From: Alistipes sp.
GTDB lineage: Bacteria > Bacteroidota > Bacteroidia > Bacteroidales > Rikenellaceae
Assembly (NCBI GenBank): GCA_017532885.1
Contig: JAFXIS010000080.1
Location: forward strand, 1 to 64,000
DNA: 64,000 nt
Reading direction: 5' to 3'
Position 1 is the first letter of the stretch, and the number at the start of each line of letters is the position of its first letter. The notes beneath the pieces were generated by a model. It had not been told where the DNA came from. It was given only the letters and a program-made list of their open reading frames with translations, and did not search any database. The position numbers were made by a program, and so were the translations under genes. Below are positions 16,722 through 25,211 of this stretch, piece by piece.

Positions 16722-16794
16722 GCATTCACAAGGTAAGGCAGACGAAGAATATGCCAGCCAGGCGGATTTGGCAGGATTAGAAAGATTAAGATAA
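16722..16794 (+). repeat. 74-bp direct repeat, copy 2
   Basis: Second copy of the repeat at 16555. The 93 bases between copies hold a GC-rich stretch (GCTGCCGCAGGCTTGGG) with no gene. The repeat ends about 20 nt before the carbonic anhydrase start, so it may overlap that gene's promoter; I see no TAnnTTTG box there. Confidence 0.7.
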
Positions 16795-16814
16795 CCAAGA
16801 AATTAAAAAAATAT

Positions 16815-17345
16815 ATGGCTATAATTAAGGAAGTCAGAGGACACAAGCCCTCGATTGGCGAAAATACATTTTTGGCAGAGACTGCCGTTATTATTGGCGA
16901 TACGACAATCGGCAAGGATTGCTCAATCTGGTTTGGGGCGGTGTTGCGTGGCGATGTGAATAAAATCACTATCGGCGACCGCACAAACATTCAGGACGGT
17001 GCGGTTATCCACACCCTCTACGACAAGTCGCCCAAGCCCTCGCAGACGCATATCGGCAACGATGTGTCGGTGGGTCACAACGCTACGATTCACGGTGCTA
17101 CAATCGGCGACAGCGTGCTGATTGGTATGGGTGCAACGGTTTTGGACAATGCGGTAGTTCCCGAGGGTTGCATCATCGCAGCCAATGCTCTCGTGTTGTC
17201 GGGAGCACAATTGGAGCCCAACTCGGTATATGCCGGCGTGCCTGCCAAGAAGGTCAAGGAGATTACCGCCGAGCAGCGCGAGACAATCGTAAAGCGAACG
17301 GCACGCGACTACCAGCTCTACGCCTCATGGTATAAGGAGGAGTAA
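16815..17345 (+). CDS. Gamma-class carbonic anhydrase family protein
   Basis: 176 aa, typical for the YrdA/PaaY group. Hexapeptide repeats of a left-handed beta-helix run from about residue 18 to 140 (VIIGDTTIGKDCSI, ITIGDRTNIQDG, HIGNDVSVGHNA, TIGDSVLIGMGA). The metal-binding histidines appear in AVIHTL and VGHNATIHG. The C-terminal helix (VKEITAEQRETIVKRTARDY) caps the trimer. Some members are zinc carbonic anhydrases and others have unknown activity, so the reaction is likely but not certain. It is probably transcribed alone. Confidence 0.9.
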   Translation: MAIIKEVRGHKPSIGENTFLAETAVIIGDTTIGKDCSIWFGAVLRGDVNKITIGDRTNIQDGAVIHTLYDKSPKPSQTHIGNDVSVGHNATIHGATIGDSVLIGMGATVLDNAVVPEGCIIAANALVLSGAQLEPNSVYAGVPAKKVKEITAEQRETIVKRTARDYQLYASWYKEE

Positions 17346-17431
17346 CAGAGAAGGTGTCAAACCAAAACAACCACCTAACAACATTCGCCCAAGCACAGAA
17401 AAGATAGGAATAAACGCAAAAAGGCGAACAA

Positions 17432-18772
17432 ATGAAGATTAAAAACCTACGCTCCACAGCCATTGTCAATCTGCTGATTGCTTTAGCATTGACATTGATT
17501 GTGAACTTCTCGTATCTGCTCTCGATGATGGTCGAGCAGCGCGAGAGTTCTGCACATCGTCAGGAGCATCACATTCAAAAACCCGAGCATTCAGGTATCC
17601 TGAAACTCTCGGAGGATGGTTACGGATATATCATGTGTGAGCGCAGCCTCGCACCCGAATATCCCGACTCGGTTGTGAAGTACAAGATTTTTGTCAATAG
17701 CCGAAGAGCCCGCTGGTATAACCTCAAAGATGGCGATACGCTGCGTTGTACGGCATTCCCGGCACGAGGTAAAGCAAATCGCTCGATTGATAAAATCATC
17801 ACCCAAAACGGGCAGGAGCCGGCGCCCATAATCTATGACCGCCCGTCACGCAGTGAGGAGAGCATGGTGCAGTTGCTATACTACTTCCTGCTGTCGTATC
17901 TGCTGATGGCGATTATGACTTCGAACTTTAGTCGTAATAACACGGTCACAACCCGGCACTATCTGCAACGCTGCGTAGCGGTCGTTGCGCTCACCTTCGT
18001 GTGCTATTTCTTTGCCCCCTCGATAAATTGGCAGGCGGGAAAGATTATGATGATATTCCAGCACCCCTCATCTTCGATAGATTGGATGGTGATACTTAAA
18101 TGTACGGTTGTACTCACGGTAGCCATACTCTATGGCCGCATCTATGACCTTATATCGCAGAAGCAACAAATCTTGCTCGAAAATGAGCATCTGAAGAGCG
18201 AGAATCTGCAAGCTCGCTACAATATGTTGATGGGGCAGATAAACCCTCACTTCTTCTTCAATTCGCTAAACTCGCTCTCGATGCTGATTCGTGAGCAGGA
18301 CAACGAGAAGGCGCTAAACTACATCGACCAACTGTCGTACACCTTCCGTTACATCATCCAAAATGGACAAAATACATCCTCGACACTCGCCGAGGAGATT
18401 GAGTTCGCACGCGCATATGCCGAGTTGTTCAAGGTGCGCTATGCCGATAAACTATTCTTCGACATAGAGATTGACAGCACCTATAACAACTATACCCTAC
18501 CCTCGCTTACATTGCAGCCACTCATTGGTAATGCCGTGAAGCACAACTCTATAACACGCAAGCAGCCTTTCCACATATCTATCCGCACCGAGGGTGCTGT
18601 ATTGGTTGTTTCCAACCCCAAAGTTCCCAAACTTGAGCCGGAGCCTTCGACAGGTATCGGTTTGCAGAATTTGCGTAGCCGTTGGCAACTCACCATAGGT
18701 CAAAATTTCGAAATCAGGGAGAGCGATACTGAATTTATCGTGCGCTTACCATTAACAAAACCGCAGTCATGA
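17432..18772 (+). CDS. LytS/YpdA-type sensor histidine kinase
   Basis: 446 aa. One hydrophobic helix near residues 12-32 is followed by an extracytoplasmic domain (about 35-140), then further membrane helices between about 143 and 240. A helical linker then leads to the His_kinase domain with INPHFFFNSLNSLSMLI (phospho-acceptor His273). The ATP-binding part follows (LPSLTLQPLIGNAVKHNS, then GIGLQNLRSRW). It overlaps the response regulator by 4 nt (ATGA), so the pair is translationally coupled. It senses an unknown signal at the inner membrane. The nearest likely targets are the downstream RNA and outer-membrane gene. Confidence 0.9.
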   Translation: MKIKNLRSTAIVNLLIALALTLIVNFSYLLSMMVEQRESSAHRQEHHIQKPEHSGILKLSEDGYGYIMCERSLAPEYPDSVVKYKIFVNSRRARWYNLKDGDTLRCTAFPARGKANRSIDKIITQNGQEPAPIIYDRPSRSEESMVQLLYYFLLSYLLMAIMTSNFSRNNTVTTRHYLQRCVAVVALTFVCYFFAPSINWQAGKIMMIFQHPSSSIDWMVILKCTVVLTVAILYGRIYDLISQKQQILLENEHLKSENLQARYNMLMGQINPHFFFNSLNSLSMLIREQDNEKALNYIDQLSYTFRYIIQNGQNTSSTLAEEIEFARAYAELFKVRYADKLFFDIEIDSTYNNYTLPSLTLQPLIGNAVKHNSITRKQPFHISIRTEGAVLVVSNPKVPKLEPEPSTGIGLQNLRSRWQLTIGQNFEIRESDTEFIVRLPLTKPQS

Positions 18773-19557
18773 TAAAGAATGTACTCATCATCGAGGATGA
18801 AACGGCGGCTGCCGTAAACCTCAAAGCTATGCTTCGCACGATAGCTCCCGACTACAATGTACTTGCCACTTTGGAGAGTGTCGAGGAGAGTGTCGAGTAC
18901 CTCTCCGCCGAGCAAAACAGGCATCCGGAGCTGATTTTTATGGATATACATTTAGCCGATGGAGAGTCATTCCGCATATTCGACAAGGTGGAGGTCACTG
19001 CTCCCATAATCTTCACTACGGCGTATGATGAATATGCCCTGCGCGCATTCAAGGTGAATAGCATCGACTACCTCCTTAAACCAATAAAAGCAGAGGATTT
19101 GCAACGCGCACTGGATAAGTTCTCGCGCCTCACACAACACGAGTCACACGACTATAACGAGCGCATAAACACGATGCTCTCGGAGAAGAGAGTCGAGAAC
19201 AAGCAAGAGAAGGCGCAGGCATTTTTGGTACACTACAAGGACAAGATTATCCCGCTGGGTATAAACGACATAGCCTACTTCTACACCTCAAACGAGAAGG
19301 TTACGGCGACAACCCATACAGGGGAGCGTTACGCCATTGACCGTACATTGGAGCAGCTGCAAGCCACTCTTCCCGAGGAGATGTTTTTCCGCGCCAATCG
19401 TCAATTCATCGTATCGCGTCAAGCCGTCAAGGATATCGCCATATGGTTTGGTAGTCGTTTATCGCTGAATCTCAAGCTGGAAACACCCGAAAAAATTATC
19501 ATCAGCAAGGCCCGCGTTCCCGAGTTTAAGCAGTGGCTAATGACAGTTCACCCATAA
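18769..19557 (+). CDS. LytTR-family response regulator
   Basis: 262 aa. The receiver domain (1-120) has acidic residues IIEDE at the start, phospho-acceptor Asp59 in LIFMDIHLADGE, then TTAYDEYALRAF and the Lys in YLLKPI. The LytTR DNA-binding domain (about 155-262) shows DIAYFYTSNEKVTATT, LPEEMFFRANRQFIVSRQAV and KIIISKARVPEFKQWL. It overlaps the kinase gene by 4 nt. LytTR proteins bind pairs of direct repeats upstream of targets; I see no obvious repeat pair in the next 460 bases. Confidence 0.93.
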   Translation: MIKNVLIIEDETAAAVNLKAMLRTIAPDYNVLATLESVEESVEYLSAEQNRHPELIFMDIHLADGESFRIFDKVEVTAPIIFTTAYDEYALRAFKVNSIDYLLKPIKAEDLQRALDKFSRLTQHESHDYNERINTMLSEKRVENKQEKAQAFLVHYKDKIIPLGINDIAYFYTSNEKVTATTHTGERYAIDRTLEQLQATLPEEMFFRANRQFIVSRQAVKDIAIWFGSRLSLNLKLETPEKIIISKARVPEFKQWLMTVHP

Positions 19558-19627
19558 GATTGGTCGATTCGCCCCTTAATTTCATACATTTTACCGGTTT
19601 TGCGGTATCAATTACGCCAATAATGTA

Positions 19628-19635
19628 TACTTTTG
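19628..19635 (+). promoter_or_regulatory. -7 box upstream of the candidate small RNA
   Basis: TACTTTTG matches TAnnTTTG. A TTTTG at 19598-19602 is slightly too far upstream for an ideal -33 box. It could drive the RNA ending at 19886. Confidence 0.35.
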
Positions 19636-19734
19636 TATCAAGCAGAATATTTTTTGATTTTTACTGCGGCGATATAAAGGGCTTTTGGGGCGATATTTAT
19701 CAACTATTTGAATAAAAAAATAAATTAGGTAGCC

Positions 19735-19886
19735 GAATACGGCACTTGGCAGATGTGGAATCTGCACAGCATGGGGTTCTAAGTTTCAGTCCTATCTTTC
19801 AAGGAATCCCATAATCCATTCAGGGCAGTAATGGAAATTAGGTTGTTTTTCGGAGGGGTGTCAATGCCAGTTGACACCCCGTTTTT
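19735..19886 (+). ncRNA. Candidate small non-coding RNA
   Basis: No gene is open here, yet the sequence is strongly structured: GCAGAT/ATCTGC hairpin (19749-19765), a longer stem of ATGGGGTTC (from 19771) with GGAATCCCAT (to about 19812), and a perfect terminator at the end. Two AAATTAGGT motifs flank the structured part. It does not show SRP RNA, tmRNA or RNase P hallmarks that I can recognise. It could be a 6S-like RNA, a trans-acting regulator or a leader for the outer-membrane gene, although the terminator and a separate promoter argue against the last. The 5' end is a guess. Confidence 0.45.
19855..19886 (+). terminator. Rho-independent terminator
   Basis: GGGGTGTCAA and TTGACACCCC form a perfect 10-bp stem with a 6-nt loop, followed by GTTTTTG. 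It ends the transcript from the region above. Confidence 0.85.
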
Positions 19887-19907
19887 GTCGTTTCACCCCT
19901 AAAAAAA

Positions 19908-19936
19908 TTGTTTCGCCGAAATAAATATTATCTTTG
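19908..19936 (+). promoter_or_regulatory. Promoter of the outer-membrane barrel gene
   Basis: TTG at 19908-19910, 18 nt, then TATCTTTG at 19929-19936. Transcription would start near 19943, about 80 nt before the ATG at 20023. Confidence 0.6.
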
Positions 19937-20022
19937 CACCGGCTTAAAAAAATATTTTTTTAGTGCCGCGACATATCATCTGCCGGCACTTCGAAAAAAC
20001 AGAAAAAAACAGGAAGTTAGAT

Positions 20023-22938
20023 ATGAGAAAATTTGTTTTAACCACACTATTCGTTTGTATCTCAATGTTCACTTTTGCCCAGAGTGGCAAGGTGGTAATT
20101 ACGGTACTTGATGCTCAGAGCAAGGAGGGTGTTCCGGGAGCTGTCGTAGAGTTGGCACCGGCAAACAATCCCGACAAGGCTAAGCAGTATATCTCGGCTT
20201 ATGGCGGTAAGACCTCTATTCCCTCAACCCGTTACGGAGAGTATAATGTTACGGTGTCGTTCCTCGGTTATCAGACCAAGAGCGAAAAGATTAACCTAAC
20301 GGCAGAGAATCGCGAGAAGATTACTATCGAGATAAGCGAGGAGGCTACAAAAATCGAAACTATCTCGGTTGAAACTCAAGCTATCCGCGCCTCAACCAAG
20401 GGTGACACGGTGAGCTACAACGCCGGAGCGTTCAAGGTTGCCAGCGATGCCGATGTCGAGGGCCTTTTGAAGAAGATGCCCGGTATCACGGTAAAGAATG
20501 GCTCGGTGGAGGCTCAGGGCGAAACCGTAAAGAAGGTCTTTGTCGATGGTAAGGAGTTCTTCGGCGAGGATGTGTCTACGGCTTTGAACTCATTGCCGGC
20601 GCAGTCGGTAAAGAGCGTCGAGGTGTTCAACAAACTCAGCGACAATGCCGAATTTTCGGGTATGGACGATGGTGAGGGTTACAAGGCTCTGAATATCGTG
20701 ACACACTCTCACATGCGTCAGGGTGTATTCGGAAAGCTCTCGGCAGGATATGGTTATCAGCCCGAGACCGACGATATCACCAGCTCACACAAATACACCG
20801 TAGGCGGAAATGTGAACTACTTCACAGGCTCAAGCCGCATTTCGGTCATCGGACATGTGAATAACATCAACCAGCAGAACTTCTCATTCGAGGATATCAT
20901 GGGCGTCACAGGTGGTGGCGGTCAAGGCGGCGGCATGGGTCGTGGCGTAGGTCAATATATGGTGCGCCCGCAAAGTGGTGTTGCAAATGTCGGCTCAATA
21001 GGTTTGAACTACTCGAACTCTTGGGGCGAGAAGGAGAAGGTAAAGTTGCAGGCAAGCTACTTCTTCAATCGTTCTCGCACCCGCAACCTCTCGGAGCTTA
21101 TTCGCTGGTACGAGGCACCTATGGAGGAGCAGGGAACCTTGGAGGAGAACGGCTACTCTGACCGAAAGAACTACAACCACCGCTTGAACTTGCGTTTTGA
21201 TTGGCGCATCAACGAGAATCAATCTATCATGTCGCGTACGAATGTCAGCTTGCAGGGTTACACCCCCTTCAGCGAGTCTACGGGACAGCAGATTGGCGCT
21301 GAGGGCAGCGGCATCTACGACCTTATCGACAACTTCTCGAAGAGCGATGGTGGCGGTTATCGCGCATCGGAGTTCTTGCAGTATCGCGTGAAGTTGGGTA
21401 AGCCGGGTCGCTTGCTCACCGTAGATGGATATTTCAATGTTCGTGGCTCGGATAACGATTCGCGCTCACACTCGGTAGAGAAGACCGATGTAAGCACAGA
21501 CGACGAGGGTGCAATCATTGCGACACCTACAATGCGCTATCTCTCGACTTTGTCGGATTCGAAGAATATGGGTGCCGGCGGAAGCATCACCTATGCCGAG
21601 CCTTTGTCGAAGGTGTCACAGGTTACCGTTCGTTACAACTTCAACTATTCGGGGCAGGAGTCTGACCGCAAAACATGGAATTTCGGCACCGACAAGACCT
21701 ATACAAACGGCACTATCGACCCCAAGCTCTCGAACCGACAGACCAGCGACTATATTACCCACAGCGCAGGCCCCGGATTCCGCTACTCAAAGGAGCGCAA
21801 CACTTTGGTTGTAAATGTCAATTATCAATACTCTACTCTCGCGGGCGATATTCAGAGTGCTGCGAGCCAGCGCATCAAGCGTTCGTATAACGACCTCACA
21901 TATTTCTTGATGGGTAACTTCAACATCAACAAGCAAAACTCTATTCGTCTGTTTGTGATGTCGAGCACCAACAACCCCCAGATTTCGCAGTTGCAGAACA
22001 TTCTCAACATCTCGAACGCAAGAAATGTATCGCGCGGTAACGAGAATTTGAATCCCGCATATTCACACCGAGTGAACTTCCACTACAACTACACAAATTT
22101 GGATAAGGGTCGCACCTTTATGTGGATGTTCTCGTTCAACGCTACGCAGGATTACATTTCGTCGAGCATCTACACCAAGCCGGAGCTTATCAACGAGCAG
22201 CTCGCAGGCGAGGGCCTGGATTACACACCTACGCAGTACTCGACCTACGACAATGTGGATGGCTACTTGGGCTTGCGCACGCACTTGAGCTATGGCACAC
22301 CGCTGAACTTCATGAAGTGTAACTTCAACATCATGGCGGGAGTGAACTATTCGCGCACACCTTCGTTGGTAAATAACGAGCGTAACCTCACCTCAAACAT
22401 GGGCTACGACGCAAGTGTGACTTTGGGTAGTAACATCTCGGAGAATGTCGATTTCACACTCTCTTGGGACGGAACCTACAATCAGGCAGACAACTCATTG
22501 GGAGGCAAGAACGAGTACTTCTACCACTCGGCATCAGGAAATGTGAAGGTTGTATTCTGGAAAGGCTTTACCTTTACGGCAAGCGCCAGCTACATCCAAA
22601 ACATCGGTTTTACGAACGATTACAACGACCAATATACCCTCTGCAACGCATATTTGGGTAAGAAACTCTTCAAGAATAAGTTGGGCGAGGTTATGGTCGG
22701 CGTGAACGACATCTTCAACCAGAATACATCGTTCGCTCGCTCGGTAAGTTCGGGTTACACCCAGAACACATGGAACAGCGTAATTGGCCGCTACTTCACC
22801 GTAAAGTTCAACTACAACTTGCGAATCTTCGGCAAGAAGGGCTCACGCGAGATTTCGGACTACGGAATGGGAATGCAGGGCGGCAACAGAGGTGGCATGC
22901 CGGGTGGTATGCGCCGTATGGGTCCCGGCCCGAGATAA
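20023..22938 (+). CDS. TonB-dependent-receptor-like outer-membrane beta-barrel protein
   Basis: 971 aa. An upstream in-frame ATG exists at 19963, but the ATG at 20023 opens a clean signal peptide (MRKFVLTTLFVCISMFTFAQ). A carboxypeptidase-regulatory-like domain follows (VVITVLDAQSKEGVPGAVVE, about 22-110). Then come a plug-like region (DVEGLLKKMPGITVKNG, VKKVFVDGKEFFGED) and a long beta-barrel rich in alternating Tyr/Phe/Asn strands. The C-terminal tail is Gly/Met-rich (GMGMQGGNRGGMPGGMRR). This is the OMP_b-brl_3 group rather than SusC, and no SusD partner follows. It probably imports a small ligand. It is monocistronic with a strong terminator. Confidence 0.87.
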   Translation: MRKFVLTTLFVCISMFTFAQSGKVVITVLDAQSKEGVPGAVVELAPANNPDKAKQYISAYGGKTSIPSTRYGEYNVTVSFLGYQTKSEKINLTAENREKITIEISEEATKIETISVETQAIRASTKGDTVSYNAGAFKVASDADVEGLLKKMPGITVKNGSVEAQGETVKKVFVDGKEFFGEDVSTALNSLPAQSVKSVEVFNKLSDNAEFSGMDDGEGYKALNIVTHSHMRQGVFGKLSAGYGYQPETDDITSSHKYTVGGNVNYFTGSSRISVIGHVNNINQQNFSFEDIMGVTGGGGQGGGMGRGVGQYMVRPQSGVANVGSIGLNYSNSWGEKEKVKLQASYFFNRSRTRNLSELIRWYEAPMEEQGTLEENGYSDRKNYNHRLNLRFDWRINENQSIMSRTNVSLQGYTPFSESTGQQIGAEGSGIYDLIDNFSKSDGGGYRASEFLQYRVKLGKPGRLLTVDGYFNVRGSDNDSRSHSVEKTDVSTDDEGAIIATPTMRYLSTLSDSKNMGAGGSITYAEPLSKVSQVTVRYNFNYSGQESDRKTWNFGTDKTYTNGTIDPKLSNRQTSDYITHSAGPGFRYSKERNTLVVNVNYQYSTLAGDIQSAASQRIKRSYNDLTYFLMGNFNINKQNSIRLFVMSSTNNPQISQLQNILNISNARNVSRGNENLNPAYSHRVNFHYNYTNLDKGRTFMWMFSFNATQDYISSSIYTKPELINEQLAGEGLDYTPTQYSTYDNVDGYLGLRTHLSYGTPLNFMKCNFNIMAGVNYSRTPSLVNNERNLTSNMGYDASVTLGSNISENVDFTLSWDGTYNQADNSLGGKNEYFYHSASGNVKVVFWKGFTFTASASYIQNIGFTNDYNDQYTLCNAYLGKKLFKNKLGEVMVGVNDIFNQNTSFARSVSSGYTQNTWNSVIGRYFTVKFNYNLRIFGKKGSREISDYGMGMQGGNRGGMPGGMRRMGPGPR

Positions 22939-22956
22939 TGTAATAGGCTTACTGAA

Positions 22957-22988
22957 GCGTGCAACCGCCATTGGTTGCACGCTTTTTT
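22957..22988 (+). terminator. Rho-independent terminator
   Basis: GCGTGCAACC (22957-22966) pairs with GGTTGCACGC (22973-22982), followed by six T. It lies 19 nt after the barrel gene. Confidence 0.9.
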
Positions 22989-23182
22989 ATTGGTAATGAT
23001 GCAAAAGCTCCACTTTTGCATCACTACCTTTTTATTACCACACAGTCATTTGTGGCGAAAGATAAAAGACAATGGAGAGAATCTGTCGTCATGCCACAAT
23101 TGGGTAAAATATTGATTGGCAAATACGCATTTGTTACCATTCCCCAATTGAATGGCAACACTTAGGAACAACGCAACAAACA
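22989..23182. other. Intergenic stretch without gene
   Basis: It contains GTCATGCCACAATTGGG (about 23089-23105), which resembles the start of the repeats near 53200 (GTCATGACAAAATTGGG), and a rough inverted partner CCCCAATTG (23142-23150). Otherwise nothing is visible. Confidence 0.35.
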
Positions 23183-23223
23183 AAAAAGAAGAGGGTGCCC
23201 AACTGAAGCTTGGAACACCCTCT
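23183..23223 (-). terminator. Terminator of the 224-aa outer-membrane protein gene
   Basis: On the minus strand AGAGGGTG pairs with CACCCTCT, with an inner CCAA/TTGG stem, and the T-tract follows (A run at 23183-23188 on the plus strand). Confidence 0.85.
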
Positions 23224-23260
23224 CGTCTTTCCGAAATTTGTATATCAAGTGCAAATCTAA

Positions 23261-23935
23261 TTAGAATACATAAATATTTATGCCGAACTGCGCGATATGG
23301 GCAAATTGATTAAACTTAACACCCTTCGCCACAACATCATGCGCACCCGTCTGCGATATCTCGGGGCGGCGCATATTCATATGGTAGCCCACCTCGAACT
23401 CAATGCGCATAGCCTCCGCCAACAGCACTCGCAAGCCCACACCGGCTCCGGCCAACATACCTACGGGGCGCGATTTCTCCTTATCTAAATAGAATTGGGG
23501 GCCCACCTCGGCGTAGTTATACAAACGGCAGGGGCGCTTAGGCGTAGCGGTACCATAGTAGCACTTGAAAACACCCGACAGCGGTATGGCATTACCATTA
23601 TCCTGGAAGAGGAAACCCGACTGAAGACCCGCCGTAAAGTGTTTGCCCAACTTATAATCAACACCTATGCGGATATCTCCACCCCAAAGACCTATCTTCT
23701 CGTCGTAACCCACGCCGTAACCGTAGTCCTTAAAGTTTATGCGGTTCTGCATGCCTAAAGCAAAATTTACAGCACCTCCGAAATAGACCTCAAAGGGGCG
23801 CTCAGCATTTGTCAAGGCATACTCCTTAACCTCCTTCTTTTTCTTATACTTCGGTACATAGTAGCTCTGTGCCTCCACCTCTGTGAGGCCCACTGCCACC
23901 AACACCAAGAGCATCAATAACTTCTTCATCTGCAC
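23261..23935 (-). CDS. Outer-membrane beta-barrel protein, porin-like (opacity type)
   Basis: 224 aa. Two starts are possible: ATG at 23935 or, two codons later, 23929 (MKKLLMLLVLVAVGLTEVEA), the latter giving a tidier signal peptide. After a Lys-rich segment (YVPKYKKKKEVKEYA), alternating strands such as FEVYFGGAVNFALGMQ, GGDIRIGVDYKLGK, FTAGLQSGFLF and RIEFEVGYHMNM indicate a small 8-10-stranded barrel. It ends in FGINIYVF, an aromatic C-terminus as expected for BAM substrates. Function unknown. It precedes galE's stop by about 60 nt on the same strand but has its own terminator. Confidence 0.75.
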   Translation of the reverse strand: MQMKKLLMLLVLVAVGLTEVEAQSYYVPKYKKKKEVKEYALTNAERPFEVYFGGAVNFALGMQNRINFKDYGYGVGYDEKIGLWGGDIRIGVDYKLGKHFTAGLQSGFLFQDNGNAIPLSGVFKCYYGTATPKRPCRLYNYAEVGPQFYLDKEKSRPVGMLAGAGVGLRVLLAEAMRIEFEVGYHMNMRRPEISQTGAHDVVAKGVKFNQFAHIAQFGINIYVF

Positions 23936-23994
23936 TTTTATCTATCGCCCCACTCGGAGCATTTTATATCCTCTAAACGAGGCTGAAGTAACAT

Positions 23995-25020
23995 TTATTT
24001 TATGCCGCGCACATTTTTCTCCCACGACCATGCCGAACGCAAGGTGTCGTCCAACGAGCGCTCTGCCTTCCAGCCCAACTCCTCGTTTGCCAACGATGTA
24101 TCGGCCCAAATAGCTACAACATCACCCGGACGGCGAGGTGCTATCTTATAGTTGAGCTTAAGCTCATTAACTCGCTCGAAGCTGTTTACCAACTCCAATA
24201 CCGACACGCCATTTCCTGTACCGATATTGAAAATCTCATACTTCGTCTTATTCTTATCCTCAATCATGCGGGTAATAGCCACAACATGAGCCTTTGCCAA
24301 ATCTACAACATCGATATAGTCACGCAAGCATGAGCCATCAGGGGTATCGTAGTCATCACCAAAGACGCTCAAGCACTCACGAATGCCGGCTGCGGTCTGT
24401 GTAATGAAGGGAACAAGGTTCTGTGGAACACCACGAGGAAGCTCTCCGATAAGTGCTGATGGGTGCGCACCAATGGGGTTGAAATAACGCAACGAGATAC
24501 CCTTCAGACCCTCATAAGCATTTACCGTGTCACGCAAGATATCCTCGCACATCTGCTTGGTGTTACCATAAGCCGAAGTTGCGGGCTTGCGAGGTGTCTG
24601 CTCAGTAACGGGAAGCTGGTCTGCCTCACCATAAACCGTTGCCGATGAAGAGAATACGATATTGGGACGGCCAAACTCACGCATCAAATCCAGCACATTC
24701 ATAAACGATACCAGATTGTTGCGGTAGTACTTCATGGGGTCTGCAACCGACTCACCCACTGCCTTAAATGCCGCGAAGTGAATTACCGAGTTGAAGTTAT
24801 ACTGCTCGAAAACCTTGCGGAAGGCCTCCTTATCGCAGCAATCAACATTCACGAAGGGAACATCCACGCCTGTAATCTTGCGTACGCCCTCCACGCCACT
24901 CATATCCGAGTTTGACAAATTGTCGGCAACAACCACATCGTAACCGGCATTAATAAGCTCTACGGCAGTGTGCGAACCGATATAACCGGCACCACCCGAC
25001 ACCAATACCATCTCTTTCAT
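23995..25020 (-). CDS. galE: UDP-glucose 4-epimerase GalE
   Basis: 341 aa, standard length. The NAD-binding motif GGAGYIGSHTAVELI opens the protein. SSSATVYGEA carries the catalytic Ser region, and the YxxxK pair is in AYGNTKQ. SLRYFNPIGAHPS and the C-terminal RRPGDVVAIWAD are typical GalE blocks. It interconverts UDP-glucose and UDP-galactose in the Leloir pathway. This fits a genome that releases galactose with the GH97 and GH110 enzymes nearby, though it is a housekeeping gene everywhere. Confidence 0.96.
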   Translation of the reverse strand: MKEMVLVSGGAGYIGSHTAVELINAGYDVVVADNLSNSDMSGVEGVRKITGVDVPFVNVDCCDKEAFRKVFEQYNFNSVIHFAAFKAVGESVADPMKYYRNNLVSFMNVLDLMREFGRPNIVFSSSATVYGEADQLPVTEQTPRKPATSAYGNTKQMCEDILRDTVNAYEGLKGISLRYFNPIGAHPSALIGELPRGVPQNLVPFITQTAAGIRECLSVFGDDYDTPDGSCLRDYIDVVDLAKAHVVAITRMIEDKNKTKYEIFNIGTGNGVSVLELVNSFERVNELKLNYKIAPRRPGDVVAIWADTSLANEELGWKAERSLDDTLRSAWSWEKNVRGIK

Positions 25021-25052
25021 AATTAAAGTAGTGTTATATGTTTTCTAATATG

Positions 25053-25083
25053 CAAAGATAATACAACGCGCGTGGAGAACAAA
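25053..25083 (-). promoter_or_regulatory. Promoter of galE
   Basis: On the minus strand TTTG (25083-25080), 19 nt, then TATCTTTG (25060-25053), about 33 nt before the galE ATG. Confidence 0.6.
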
Positions 25084-25211
25084 ATTTATTTCCGTAAATA
25101 ATTATCCTTTACACCATAAAGCTTATATTTAGGTATTTATACGCATTGTTTTATAGTGATATTTTTCGACCTTTGTCCATTATTATTGCAAAACCGTTAA
25201 AACTATAAACT

